Of a stretch of DNA of 64,000 bases, positions 42,407 through 51,674 are shown piece by piece; within the stretch, counting starts at the first letter, position 1; each line of letters begins with the position of its first letter. The stretch is from Gleimia hominis (GTDB taxonomy: Bacteria; Actinomycetota; Actinomycetes; Actinomycetales; Actinomycetaceae), in the NCBI RefSeq assembly GCF_002871945.2, contig NZ_CP126963.1, positions 1,984,001-2,048,000 on the forward strand, given 5' to 3'. A program made the position numbers and the translations under genes. Under the pieces are notes generated by a model that did not search any database, had not been told where the DNA came from, and was given only the letters and a program-made list of their open reading frames with translations.

Positions 42407-42485
42407 GGTAACTACGGCGTAGGTTACATGTGCTCAAGTTGTCGTAAATGTACAACGCACGCGTAGTCACAGTATTCACTGTTGG

Positions 42486-43340
42486 TTAGCCTTTCACTGC
42501 GCTGCCAGTAACAGATTCAACTATCTGACGTTGTGCTACAGAAAACAACACTAATACAGGCACTGCTGCGATAACGGCCCCCGCCATTACTACAGGAAAA
42601 TGTGTTCTGTAAGCTCCTTGCAACATGGAGAGTCCTGGCTGTAGTGTCAGGTGCTCTGGGGAGAGGAGAACGTAAACTGGCCATAGGAAATCATTCCAAT
42701 TATTTAAGAACGACAATACTGCAAGAGTTGCGAGTGCAGGCTTAGCTAATGGAAGAACAATCTGTAGAAATATTCTGAATTCTCCGGCACCATCAATCCG
42801 TGCTGATTCCTCAATCTCTCTTGGAATATTAACGAAAAACTGTCTCAAGAAGAAAACTCCGAAAGCACTAGCTGCGCCTGGAATAGTGATTGCTAATAGC
42901 GTATCTAACCAGCCGAATTCTTCCACTATAAGGTAATTTGGAATAAGAAACACTACTGGAGGTACAAGTAGAGTTCCGATAATCAAACCGAATATAAATT
43001 TTCTACCGGCAAACTCAATACGTGCAAGCGCATAGGCAGCCATTGAAGCAGTGACAAGTATTAATATAGTTTGCGCAGTGGCGGCCAAGAACGAATTTGT
43101 CAGCCATCGGATGATTGGCTGCTCACCACTCTGAAATGTTTTATATGGGGCGAGCGTAAAGGGATCTGGAAGGCCGAAAGGATCTTGTATAGCGTTTGCG
43201 TCAGTCTTGAACGAAGTAAGTAAAGTCCATATTAAAGGCATCAGTATTATAAGCGAAAGCACCGCCAACATTATATAGAGAGACACCGTAGCTAGGTGTG
43301 ATCTCCTGGGATTCCTTGGTTTAGATTTTCTTGTCCTCAC
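42486..43340 (-). CDS. CUT1 sugar ABC transporter permease (MalG type)
   Basis: This is a 284-aa inner-membrane protein with six helices and the BPD_transp_1 fold. The EAA loop reads EIEESARIDGAGEFRIFLQIVLP, the coupling site for the ATPase. The N-terminus is basic. It overlaps the upstream permease by 4 bp (ATGA), and the order SBP-MalF-MalG is standard. No ATPase gene is present in the block, so a shared MsmK/MalK-type ATPase encoded elsewhere is probably used. The substrate is likely an oligosaccharide or glycoside processed by the GH2 enzyme. Confidence 0.93.
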   Translation of the reverse strand: MRTRKSKPRNPRRSHLATVSLYIMLAVLSLIILMPLIWTLLTSFKTDANAIQDPFGLPDPFTLAPYKTFQSGEQPIIRWLTNSFLAATAQTILILVTASMAAYALARIEFAGRKFIFGLIIGTLLVPPVVFLIPNYLIVEEFGWLDTLLAITIPGAASAFGVFFLRQFFVNIPREIEESARIDGAGEFRIFLQIVLPLAKPALATLAVLSFLNNWNDFLWPVYVLLSPEHLTLQPGLSMLQGAYRTHFPVVMAGAVIAAVPVLVLFSVAQRQIVESVTGSAVKG

Positions 43341-44332
43341 TTTAGTCGACCCTTACTTTTGTCTTGCTGTAAACGGAAGTTAATAACGCTTAGAATTGCT
43401 AGGAACGCAAACAGAATATAGCTCATTGCCGATGCGTACCCCATATTGTTTTGGGATAATCCTTGGTCTGAGATGTACATAATCGCGGTCCTAGTTTCCG
43501 CTCCTGGACCACCAGCTGTTATTAGGAACGATTGGCCAAACATGTTTGCAGATGCGAGGAGCGTAGTTGTTGTTACGAAGAGCATCACCTGGCGTAGTCC
43601 AGGCAGAGTGATAGAGATGAATGAACGCACGGGACCTGCGCCATCCAACAGCGCAGCTTCGTATAGGTCCGGGTTAATTCCCTTCATACCTGCAAGGAAT
43701 ATTACTGTGTTCAACCCCGACGTCCACCATACAGTTACGCCTACCAGTGAAATCCAGACCCAAGGGGTATCTACAGTCCATGGAATGTCACCCGGTAGTC
43801 CAAGCATGGATAGCAAGTGGTTAAGAACTCCGGACTGCGTGTCTAGAATATACCTCCAGATGACCCCAACCACGGCAACTCCTAAAACATATGGTGCGAA
43901 AAATACCCCACGAAAAACTGTCGCAGCACGCATTTTTTGGTTGAGAAGGACGGCGATGAACAACGGAATAATTATTAAGACCGGCACGCTTAACACCATA
44001 AATAGGGCGGTTGCGCGCATTGATCGCCAAAAATCTTGTGCGAGCGCATTCTCAGGTGAAAATAAGGTTAGAAAGTTGTTTAACCCAACAAATGTCTGGC
44101 TTTCTTTAAATGGACTATAGTCAGTAAAACTGATCCAAAGTCCGAAGAATGCCGGTGCAATGACGAATGTAGTAAATAGAACAAGAAAGGGTAAGAGGAA
44201 CAGATATGCCGTAATGGATCTCTTAAGTTTCCGGTGTTTGTTTGCTCTAGATAGGCGATTGGCCCGCGGGCCTCCTGTACACGAGGAGGCCCGCAACATG
44301 ATCTCTTGAGACTCGGCTCTAGTTGTTCCCAT
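43337..44332 (-). CDS. CUT1 sugar ABC transporter permease (MalF type)
   Basis: This is a 331-aa permease with six helices. A ~40-residue hydrophilic N-terminus precedes the first helix (SITAYLFLLPFLVLFTTFVI), and the EAA loop reads DLYEAALLDGAGPVRSFISITLPG. The ATG at 44332 lies within the 3' end of the SBP gene (14-bp overlap). A later start, 12 codons in at MLRASSC, is possible and would remove the overlap. It forms a heterodimer with the downstream MalG-type permease. Confidence 0.92.
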   Translation of the reverse strand: MGTTRAESQEIMLRASSCTGGPRANRLSRANKHRKLKRSITAYLFLLPFLVLFTTFVIAPAFFGLWISFTDYSPFKESQTFVGLNNFLTLFSPENALAQDFWRSMRATALFMVLSVPVLIIIPLFIAVLLNQKMRAATVFRGVFFAPYVLGVAVVGVIWRYILDTQSGVLNHLLSMLGLPGDIPWTVDTPWVWISLVGVTVWWTSGLNTVIFLAGMKGINPDLYEAALLDGAGPVRSFISITLPGLRQVMLFVTTTTLLASANMFGQSFLITAGGPGAETRTAIMYISDQGLSQNNMGYASAMSYILFAFLAILSVINFRLQQDKSKGRLK

Positions 44333-45629
44333 ACTTCTGCCTATTCTGTTTAAGTATCTGATTCACTTTTGCCGCTGCGTCGTCTAATGCCTTCTTAGGC
44401 TTCTTCTTTCCGGTTAGCGCTTCGTTAACTGCGGTAGTTATTAGACCGTTAGCTTCGTTAATTCCTGGCGATACAGTCTCATAGTGAGCGTAGGGAAGCT
44501 CTTCCATGAAAGGCTTTAGATTTGGATACTTCTTGACTAAGTCAGCACTTTCTCGAACCGAGTTTGTGGCAGGAAGTTCTCCCGTTTCTGCCCAATCGGT
44601 AGAGTTCTCGTTCATCCACTTTACAAATGTTGCTGCTGCAGCAGTCTTACTACTGTCTTGTCCTTTGTTTGCGGGGAAGACCCAGTGGGTTGAAGAAGAC
44701 CAAACCGCCTTTTCATTTCCTATTTGCGGAACAGGCGCGGCAGTCCAATTTACTTTTTCCAGGGCGGTATTAGTAGTTTGCCATACACCGTTCCAGTTAA
44801 AAGCTGCTTTTCCGGAGATTAAAGCGTTAAAGTCACCGTCTTGAGCTACGTCCGCTGGACTGTATCCTTTGTCAATCATATTCCGCATCCAAGTTAGTGC
44901 TTTAACACCTGCCTCTGAGTTAAATGCTGCCTCTGAGACATCCGTGTTGTAGGGGGAACCACCGTATTGCCAGAGTAAACTCAAGAACTGATACTGTCCC
45001 GTAAACTCGAAGCCATCAACCCAGTCTCCTTGCACACCTGAAGACTTCATTTTTTCTAAGGCTTCCAGATATTCCTTTTTATTCGTAGGGACTTCTACAA
45101 CCCCAGTTTTGTCTGCCACATCCTTATTAATAAATAGTCCTAGTGGGGTGACACTCCAGGGGATAGCGTATTGTATGTCCTGATAATTTCCTTTTGCAAA
45201 CACTCCAGGTGGAAAAGAATCGTCGCTGTACTTTAGTTCTTTAACGATTTCATCACTCGAAATCAGAAGATTCTGAGCTGCATAAGTTGCGATGTCGTTT
45301 CCGTGCAAAACTGCTACGTCAGGACCCCTACCTGACTTTATCGCGAGGGGAAGCTTAGAACCAAGCTGACTCCATTCCTGAGGAACAGCCTTGACTGCAA
45401 TGTTATCGTGCGTTGAATTAAACTTATCGATAAGCTTCGGAACAATAGTTGGAGCTGCTCCACCCGTCCATCCATGCCAAAAAGTTACTTCAACCTTTGG
45501 GCCGCTGTAGTCTCCACCTTCAATTTTGGATTTGGTCGCAGCGCCTTGTTGACCGCCTGAGCAGGCAACTAGTCCAAGAGTGAGTGCGAACGCAGCTAAC
45601 CTAGCTAATCGTTTAATGGGTCGAGCCAT
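44319..45629 (-). CDS. Extracellular solute-binding lipoprotein, CUT1 family
   Basis: This is a 436-aa lipoprotein. The signal peptide MARPIKRLARLAAFALTLGL ends in lipobox LVAC (Cys23). SBP_bac_1 features follow: VEVTFWHGWTGGAAPTIVPK, LIDKFNSTHDNIAVKAV, and GKAAFNWNGVWQTT. It captures the sugar for the two permeases encoded downstream. AAAGGAGAG gives a strong ribosome site. The upstream 183 bp are shared with the divergent GH2 gene and hold two LacI-type operators. Confidence 0.93.
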   Translation of the reverse strand: MARPIKRLARLAAFALTLGLVACSGGQQGAATKSKIEGGDYSGPKVEVTFWHGWTGGAAPTIVPKLIDKFNSTHDNIAVKAVPQEWSQLGSKLPLAIKSGRGPDVAVLHGNDIATYAAQNLLISSDEIVKELKYSDDSFPPGVFAKGNYQDIQYAIPWSVTPLGLFINKDVADKTGVVEVPTNKKEYLEALEKMKSSGVQGDWVDGFEFTGQYQFLSLLWQYGGSPYNTDVSEAAFNSEAGVKALTWMRNMIDKGYSPADVAQDGDFNALISGKAAFNWNGVWQTTNTALEKVNWTAAPVPQIGNEKAVWSSSTHWVFPANKGQDSSKTAAAATFVKWMNENSTDWAETGELPATNSVRESADLVKKYPNLKPFMEELPYAHYETVSPGINEANGLITTAVNEALTGKKKPKKALDDAAAKVNQILKQNRQKYGNN

Positions 45630-45736
45630 TATTCTCTCCTTTGAGATCGAACCCAGTTCCGGTCTCTTGAGTCGTGAACTGTGGTAATCAACTATTACGT
45701 AAACGTGTCTATAGGATGCTTACGTATGCCACACTG

Positions 45737-45748
45737 TACAACGTTGTA
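45737..45748. promoter_or_regulatory. LacI operator, perfect palindrome
   Basis: TACAACGTTGTA is a perfect 12-bp palindrome with the central CG typical of LacI/GalR operators, midway in the SBP/GH2 divergent promoter region. Confidence 0.75.
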
Positions 45749-45777
45749 AATCTCGAGTCAAGAGAAACGAGTGTCGC

Positions 45778-45793
45778 TTTACAACGCTGCAAA
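45778..45793. promoter_or_regulatory. Second LacI-type operator before the GH2 gene
   Basis: TTTACAACGCTGCAAA is an imperfect version of the same site, centred 41 bp from the first and about 27 bp upstream of the GH2 ATG, where it would block the promoter or early elongation. Confidence 0.65.
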
Positions 45794-45812
45794 AGAGTTG
45801 CATTATTGAAGA

Positions 45813-47615
45813 ATGTTCAAAGAAGAAGTACCTACCCGCTTCCCGAGTAGGCAAGATGGAAATTATCCAAGACCCCAACTAATGCGTAAGGGGTGGGCAG
45901 ATCTCTGTGGTCCATGGAACTTTGTTTTCGATGACGCAGACGAGGGAGTGCGACAGCAATGGTGGTCGAATTTCCCAACCTATAACCGTCTAATTGAAGT
46001 TCCATTTCCATTTGAGTCGCCTAAATCCGGCATCGATGATCAAGGTTTTCACCCAATTATCTGGTATTCAAGGACCATTTCCGCTAAGGAAATTGCTTCT
46101 GCCGGATTTATGGAGGGAAAACGGCTTCTAGTACACTTTGGTGCAGTCGATTATTCATGTGATATTTGGGTCAACGGCCATTGTCTGAAGCATAATGAAG
46201 GTGGGCATGTTCCTTTCACGGTTGATATAACGTCTGTAGCAGATCTTAATTCCGAAGTGACACTTGTGGTTCGCGTTGAAGATGATCCGGCCGATGTGGA
46301 AAAACCTCGCGGCAAGCAAGATTGGCACCTGGAACCGCATTCTATTTGGTACAAGCGTACTTCAGGTATATGGCAACCTGTGTGGATAGAATCAGTGCCA
46401 AGCCTCTATGTTGACTCTGTCCAATGGTATACAGACCTACCTGGCGGAAGAGTGTCTGCGAGTATAGTTTTGTCAGGTGTTCCTGATGAGGTAATCGACG
46501 TCAGTGTTGATTTGCTTCTCGAGGGGACAACTGTGGGGTTTGCTGCTGTGAAGAGCAGGAATAGAACGATTACGATCTCGTTAGATATAGCTCAATTGCA
46601 GAATGGTCAAGCCCAACAGGAGGTGCTTTGGTGTCCTGAGAACCCAGTTCTTTTTGATGCAATTATTACCGCGGGGAAAGACGAAGTAACTTCTTATTTT
46701 GGCATACGGACAGTCGAAGCGAAAGACGGTGTGTTTAAGTTAAACGGACTTCCATACTATATCAGAGCAGTTCTTTCACAAGGATATTGGCCGGAATCAT
46801 GCTTGGCAGCTCCGACTAATGAGGCGTTACGAAATGAAGTAGAACTTATTAAGCAGCTAGGGTTTAATTCTGCACGGGTGCATCAAAAGTATGAGGATCC
46901 AAAGTTGTTGTACTGGGCCGACAAATTGGGAGTAATAATTTGGGAAGAAGCTCCTTCATGTTTTGCTTTTTCTTCTGACTCGGTTGTAAGGACAATTAGC
47001 GAGTGGACTAGAATTATAGAGCGAGACTTTTCGCATCCATCTGTCTGCGTATGGGTGCCTTTGAACGAGTCCTGGGGAGTGCAACAAATCGCATCCAGTC
47101 GTGAAATGCAAAAATTTGCTGAGGGAATGGTTGCAATTACAAAGACTCTTGATAACACAAGGGTTGTAAGTTCCAACGATGGCTGGGAGCAAGTAAACAC
47201 GGACCTGGTTGGAATTCATGATTATGATGAGGATCATGACAGTATTCGTTCAAAATATGAGACGCGTAAATCAGTATTGAAGCTAATCGAAGGGGTAGGG
47301 CCCGCAGGTAGACGGCTAGTTCTTCGGGGTGACTACCACGATCTTCCTTTCATGCTCACTGAATTTGGAGGAATCTCACTACTAGATACTGGGCAAGATG
47401 ACTCCTGGGGATATTCAAATGCAAATAGCCGTAATGAGCTAGAGCAAAGGCTGGGGACGCTGTTCGAGGCCGTAAACGCCGGCTCAGGAATAGCGGGATT
47501 CTGTTACACGCAGCTGACAGATACCGAACAGGAGAAGAATGGGCTGCTTGATGAGTTTCGAAACCCTAAGCTTCCATTTAACACACTGCGCAGAATTGTG
47601 AAAGGCGAGAAATAG
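45813..47615 (+). CDS. GH2 glycoside hydrolase (beta-galactosidase/beta-glucuronidase type), 600 aa
   Basis: This is a cytoplasmic retaining glycosidase without a signal peptide. It has the GH2 order: N-terminal sugar-binding jelly roll (LCGPWNFVFDD, VHFGAVDYSCDIWVNG), Ig-like domain (about 190-290) and TIM barrel with acid/base Glu419 in VPLNESWG and nucleophile Glu517 in LTEFGG. At 600 aa it is a short GH2, closer to glucuronidase or unclassified GH2 than to LacZ. No clear Shine-Dalgarno sequence precedes the ATG. It is divergent from the ABC importer and shares LacI operators, so it most likely cleaves what that importer brings in. Confidence 0.9.
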   Translation: MFKEEVPTRFPSRQDGNYPRPQLMRKGWADLCGPWNFVFDDADEGVRQQWWSNFPTYNRLIEVPFPFESPKSGIDDQGFHPIIWYSRTISAKEIASAGFMEGKRLLVHFGAVDYSCDIWVNGHCLKHNEGGHVPFTVDITSVADLNSEVTLVVRVEDDPADVEKPRGKQDWHLEPHSIWYKRTSGIWQPVWIESVPSLYVDSVQWYTDLPGGRVSASIVLSGVPDEVIDVSVDLLLEGTTVGFAAVKSRNRTITISLDIAQLQNGQAQQEVLWCPENPVLFDAIITAGKDEVTSYFGIRTVEAKDGVFKLNGLPYYIRAVLSQGYWPESCLAAPTNEALRNEVELIKQLGFNSARVHQKYEDPKLLYWADKLGVIIWEEAPSCFAFSSDSVVRTISEWTRIIERDFSHPSVCVWVPLNESWGVQQIASSREMQKFAEGMVAITKTLDNTRVVSSNDGWEQVNTDLVGIHDYDEDHDSIRSKYETRKSVLKLIEGVGPAGRRLVLRGDYHDLPFMLTEFGGISLLDTGQDDSWGYSNANSRNELEQRLGTLFEAVNAGSGIAGFCYTQLTDTEQEKNGLLDEFRNPKLPFNTLRRIVKGEK

Positions 47616-47993
47616 AGTTGTCAATTGCTTTAATTGCGAATCAATATGCAGGTGCAAGGAATAGATTTGTAAAACAATCGATTGTAATGGACGGAAGAGA
47701 AGCGTGGTGAAGAAGAACGGTCGTTAAACGATAACAGTCTATTTCAGATTTGTTTCATGTAGTGGTTGCTATCTGCTTCAGCTCTGTAACAAAAACTATT
47801 ATGCTGCTAATAGACCTTCGATGTTTGTGTAATTATCGATTTTCTAAAGACGTACGCAGTAAAGTGCGTATCCGCGTACTCGCATCGCAATTTAGTGAAT
47901 AAATCTTACGCTAATAGCTATACTATATTCTAAATGGATCCACTTTGGTGAACCTACGTTAAAAGTGTACGAGGTCCTATGAGGGAGTCGATG
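47616..47993. other. Intergenic region between GH2 and FGGY kinase genes
   Basis: About 380 AT-rich bp. A 12-bp palindrome ACAATCGATTGT (47674-47685) has a central CG like a weak LacI site. A hairpin TACGCA-GTAAAG-TGCGTA lies at 47853-47870. The kinase probably has its own promoter in the right half. No gene is seen. Confidence 0.5.
47853..47870. promoter_or_regulatory. Perfect dyad upstream of the FGGY kinase
   Basis: TACGCA-GTAAAG-TGCGTA lies about 125 bp before the kinase start. It may be an operator for a different regulator or the terminator of the GH2 transcript. Confidence 0.4.
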
Positions 47994-49565
47994 ATGACTA
48001 AATACTTCGCAGGTATCGATGCGGGAACTACAGGTGCAACTGTAATAGTGTTCGATGAACAAGGAGATGTGCGTAGTTCGGGATATTCTGAATACCGTAC
48101 CAAGCATCCATACTCAGGCTGGGTTAACCAGGACATGACAGAACTTTGGAATGGAATTTGTGACGCTGCCAAGCAGGCTACTAGTCAGTTTCCTGACGAA
48201 GTATCAAAAATCTCTTCCATAGGAGTATCTTCGCAGCGAGGAAGTTTTGTGCCTGTAGATAAGCAATGGAATCCTTTACTAGAAGCGATCGTGTGGTCCG
48301 ATGGAAGAGCGACAAGAGAGGCAGACTGGATTGCCGATACTATAGGTTCTGAACGATACTATTCTATTACCGGTCTTTCTGTTTCTAGTTTATGGGTATA
48401 CGCCAAGCTAATTTGGTTAAAAAATAATTGTCCGAACATATTGCGTAAGTGCTGGAAGATTGTAAATGGTCAAGAGTGGATTCTGCATAAACTCGGTTCG
48501 GAAAGTATGTTTGCGAATCCTTCGGCGTTGAATTATAACGGAATGTTTGTGTTGGATAAGCTTGATTATTCACCAGAACTGTTTGAACGTGCAGGGTTAA
48601 ATCTAGACTTAATGCCGACAATTAAGGCCAATCTGGAAAGTGTGGGGGAAATATCGAAGGTTGCTGCGGAAGAGACTGGATTTTCCGTGGGCACGCCAAT
48701 CAGTCCCGGGGGTGGAGATCAGCAATGTGCTGCGGTGGGGGCGGGGATAAATAGGGAGGGGCGAGCGGAACTTTCGATAGGGACCTCGGCTGTGATGGTC
48801 GCACAGCTTGATCAGGCGCCCGATATGAAGCTGAATCGCGAGAGTGGTATTTCTTTCGGTGCGCATGCGATTCCTGGTAAATGGGACATGGAGGCCACTG
48901 CACATGCGGCGGGCGGGGTTCTGCGGTGGTGGCGGGATACCTATGGGCAGCCTGAAGTAAGGGCCGGAAAAGAGTTAGCTCTTAGCCCATATGACCTTAT
49001 TACTCTAGAAGCAGCGGACGCCCCGGTTGGGTCCGACGGTTTATTGTTCTTTCCCTTCTTCAACTCCCAAGCAAATCCGTACTTCCACGACAATGCACGT
49101 GGCGGCATGCTTGGAACTTCGCAAATACACACGCGGAAGCATACGGCCCGGGCTACTCTAGAGGGTGTGCTATATGAGCTCCGCATGAGCGTCGAAGCTA
49201 TGGAGGAGAGCCAAGGTTGCCCGTTTGAAACTATTCGCTTGTCAGGTGGAGGGGCAAGATCTGATTTCTGGAGTCAAATGCAAGCGGATGTATACGGGCG
49301 AAAAGTAGAGCGGCTACAGGTCTCTGAGTGTGCGGTATTAGGTGCGGCAATGCTAGGTGCTGTGGCAAGTGGAGAAATCAATAGCATAGATGAGGCAGTT
49401 GATAACATGGTGCATACGCGAGGTTTTATAGAACCTGACATGCATAATCATGCGATTTATAGTGAGTATTTTAGCGTGTTTAAAAATGCCTTCATAGCGC
49501 TAATGAGCCACGACGTATACAACCAATTAGCACGTGCGAATGAAAAGGTGCGATCCATGTTGTGA
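47994..49565 (+). CDS. FGGY-family carbohydrate kinase (xylulokinase-like), 523 aa
   Basis: This cytoplasmic ATP-dependent sugar kinase has two FGGY domains. The N-terminal phosphate loop is YFAGIDAGTTGATVIVFDEQ, and the substrate-side segment is SSQRGSFVP...IVWSDGRA. The C-terminal domain shows GGGDQQCAAVGAG, SIGTSAVMV and the FGGY signature LSGGGARSDFWSQM. It resembles xylulokinase or LsrK-like kinases. The sugar is unknown. GAGGGAG lies 6 bases before the ATG at 47994. The adjacent ATG at 47991 and one at 47979 are less well placed. It probably phosphorylates the monosaccharide released by the GH2 enzyme. Confidence 0.88.
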   Translation: MTKYFAGIDAGTTGATVIVFDEQGDVRSSGYSEYRTKHPYSGWVNQDMTELWNGICDAAKQATSQFPDEVSKISSIGVSSQRGSFVPVDKQWNPLLEAIVWSDGRATREADWIADTIGSERYYSITGLSVSSLWVYAKLIWLKNNCPNILRKCWKIVNGQEWILHKLGSESMFANPSALNYNGMFVLDKLDYSPELFERAGLNLDLMPTIKANLESVGEISKVAAEETGFSVGTPISPGGGDQQCAAVGAGINREGRAELSIGTSAVMVAQLDQAPDMKLNRESGISFGAHAIPGKWDMEATAHAAGGVLRWWRDTYGQPEVRAGKELALSPYDLITLEAADAPVGSDGLLFFPFFNSQANPYFHDNARGGMLGTSQIHTRKHTARATLEGVLYELRMSVEAMEESQGCPFETIRLSGGGARSDFWSQMQADVYGRKVERLQVSECAVLGAAMLGAVASGEINSIDEAVDNMVHTRGFIEPDMHNHAIYSEYFSVFKNAFIALMSHDVYNQLARANEKVRSML

Positions 49566-49573
49566 GATAGGGG

Positions 49574-50512
49574 TCAGTAGAGCAGTTCTATTGTCTTGTC
49601 TACTAGCTCTTCAAGGCGGGTAACGTCGTGTTGCCGGGCTGTAGTTACAATTACCGCATTTCGGTCGGGGACTACCACTAGAGATTGTCCATCAGTTCCG
49701 TGCCCAAAAAAGATGCCATTTTTAGGGCTTAACCAAAGGCTCGAGCCGTAAGCCCACCTACGGAAATATGGATTAGTAATTGTGTCTGCGTGCGGGGTGA
49801 ACTCGGTGAATTGCTTCATCCTTTCTATCCATTTAGCGTCTACGAGGCGCTCACCATGATTCAACAGTAGTTCCCCAATTCTAGTTAAGTCACGGGGGCC
49901 GAGCCAGAGACGAGTTGCGCCCGCTAGATATTTTCCATACTTCTGCCACTCGTAATGATTGATTCCAAGTGGCTTGAAGAATTTCTCATGTGCGTACGTT
50001 AATAAATCCTTGCCAAGAAGCTCTTGTAAGAAAGCTGACAGTAAATAAAATCCAGCATTTGAGTAAAGATAAAAAGTTCCCGGTGGGTAGGTGATGGGAT
50101 TATTAATTACGTGCTCTACGTAATTATCGTCGCTTACTCGTGCAACATCTTGCCGCATCATGAGGACCTTAGAAAACCCTACGGTATGGTTCAACAAGTG
50201 CTTGACCTGGAGTTGTTCCAGGTAAGATCGATTGGACTCTCTTGAGAGATGAGCGCATCTAGAGAGGACGGGCCAAACTCTTGTGTTTTCAGTTAACTCG
50301 GGGTTCTCGCCGACTACGATTCCGAGGACCAATGCGAGTACAGTTTTTGAAATTGACCGAATGTCGGATAGGTTCCTTCCTCCAGGGAATCTATGGTACA
50401 TAAAAGTGTTTTCTTGTTTAACGGCAAAATAGTCCATTTGTAATTTCTCGCCGTCTCGATCACGTGCTGAGTAAAACAGTTTCACTAACGCATCGAATTC
50501 TCGCTTATGCAT
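49574..50512 (-). CDS. Serine hydrolase, beta-lactamase (class C/esterase) family
   Basis: This is a 312-aa penicillin-binding-protein-like hydrolase. The nucleophile motif SISK (SxxK) is in RSISKTVLALVLG near residue 54, the YxN motif is YSN in YLYSNAGFYLLS, and the third motif is HGTDGQ in place of KTG. There is no signal peptide, so it is cytoplasmic, unlike true beta-lactamases. Esterases and glycan deacylases of this family often sit in sugar clusters. It is convergent with the FGGY kinase and probably removes an ester or amide from the imported glycoside. This is an inference from position. Confidence 0.82.
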   Translation of the reverse strand: MHKREFDALVKLFYSARDRDGEKLQMDYFAVKQENTFMYHRFPGGRNLSDIRSISKTVLALVLGIVVGENPELTENTRVWPVLSRCAHLSRESNRSYLEQLQVKHLLNHTVGFSKVLMMRQDVARVSDDNYVEHVINNPITYPPGTFYLYSNAGFYLLSAFLQELLGKDLLTYAHEKFFKPLGINHYEWQKYGKYLAGATRLWLGPRDLTRIGELLLNHGERLVDAKWIERMKQFTEFTPHADTITNPYFRRWAYGSSLWLSPKNGIFFGHGTDGQSLVVVPDRNAVIVTTARQHDVTRLEELVDKTIELLY

Positions 50513-50553
50513 CAAACCACCATGTTCAGAACATAACTTACCTATTAGACGAT

Positions 50554-50570
50554 CATATAACGATTATATG
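50554..50570. promoter_or_regulatory. Palindrome upstream of the serine hydrolase
   Basis: CATATAA-CGA-TTATATG is a perfect 7-bp inverted repeat 42 bp upstream of the hydrolase start. It overlaps a plausible TATAAT-like -10 on the minus strand. It is a candidate operator of unknown regulator. Confidence 0.5.
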
Positions 50571-50733
50571 GATGGTGCCTAGCATGAGATTTCTAGCGAG
50601 TACCGCAAATGGTGTACGAATCACGAGAACGACGCGCGAATTAGTACTAGGCAACCGCATTCTTCAAGCCAAATTAAGGTCTATTTCTACGGTCTGCAGC
50701 TTGAGTGCAGAGTGTGCTCATGCGCCTAACTCG

Positions 50734-51645
50734 TTAGCTTTCCAGGAACTTGTTTGTGTGCGCTTGCGCAACCGAGTCCACGTTTGCGTCGCAGAACCCA
50801 CCGTCGACCATCCACTGGGCGTAAGAGCGCATCAGATCCTCATCCATAAAACCCCATTTACCATTAGGTGCAAACCAAGTGGGCGTCATGAACTCCAAAG
50901 AATTACGTAAAACATCTGGATCCGTATTACACATCGTTGGAGCCAATATTTCTAGGGTTTCCTGAGGATTATCGCGAGCAAACTCGTAGCCTAAGGCCGT
51001 GGCCTGCACAAAATCACGCACCAAACCAGGGTTTTCCTCAACAAAAGAATCTGTAGCACACAAGTAATACGCGTGGTGAGGGGTCACGCCAACGTCATCA
51101 AAACTAAGCTGCACAACCTCAGAAATAGGAGACACACCCTGATAAGACTCCCAGCCTAGAACGTTAAAAACAGCGTCATACACGCCCTTCTCAACAGAAC
51201 GAATGTCCGGCTCATACGGGAACGGGTCCAACACGTTCACTTTGGAAAAATCTGCGCCTTGAGCTTCCATCGCCTCCACAACCATGTTCGTCAACCGGGG
51301 GACCGGTGGAATCGACACCCGCTTCCCCTCCAGATCTGCGAACGAAGAAATCCCCTTCGACTTCAAACTAATGACCCCGCCCAACTGATTTTGATTAAAC
51401 GTAGCCAAAGCGCGCATCGGATTGTCAGTAGAACGCGTTTCCAACAACTCACCTAAACGCACAGCGGCGAACTGGAACTCCCCAGCCACCGTTAAATCAA
51501 CAGGGGTACCACGATCCCAACCATCCCACACGATATCCACATCAAAACCGCGGTCCGCATAGAACCCCTTCTTACGAGCCACGAACATACCCGCGTGATT
51601 CGGCCACGCCGTCACATACTCCAACCGCATCCGAACAAGCATCAT
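50734..51645 (-). CDS. NMT1/THI5-like protein without signal peptide, TPP-riboswitch operon
   Basis: This is a 303-aa protein of the NMT1/THI5 (SBP type 2) fold: RLEYVTAWPNHAGMFVARKK, then GFYADRGFDVDIVWDG, a domain hinge FADLEGKRVSIPPVP and PHHAYYLCATDSF. Relatives are either ABC binding proteins for thiamine pyrimidine precursors (ThiY) or fungal HMP-P synthases (Thi5). It starts MMLVRMRLEY right after AAGGAG and has no signal peptide or lipobox, so it should stay in the cytoplasm. The yeast Thi5 suicide His66 and CCCFC motif are not conserved. It follows the APH-family kinase by 29 bp, under the TPP riboswitch. No ABC permease or ATPase is nearby. Precursor binding or conversion is inferred. 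Confidence 0.8.
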   Translation of the reverse strand: MMLVRMRLEYVTAWPNHAGMFVARKKGFYADRGFDVDIVWDGWDRGTPVDLTVAGEFQFAAVRLGELLETRSTDNPMRALATFNQNQLGGVISLKSKGISSFADLEGKRVSIPPVPRLTNMVVEAMEAQGADFSKVNVLDPFPYEPDIRSVEKGVYDAVFNVLGWESYQGVSPISEVVQLSFDDVGVTPHHAYYLCATDSFVEENPGLVRDFVQATALGYEFARDNPQETLEILAPTMCNTDPDVLRNSLEFMTPTWFAPNGKWGFMDEDLMRSYAQWMVDGGFCDANVDSVAQAHTNKFLES

Positions 51646-51674
51646 AACTCCTTACAAAATGTGTTAATCATAGA

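Noticed and set aside
50734..51645. Canonical fungal-type Thi5 HMP-P synthase
   Set aside because: The position of yeast His66 is not His and there is no CCCFC motif, so the known suicide mechanism is not supported.
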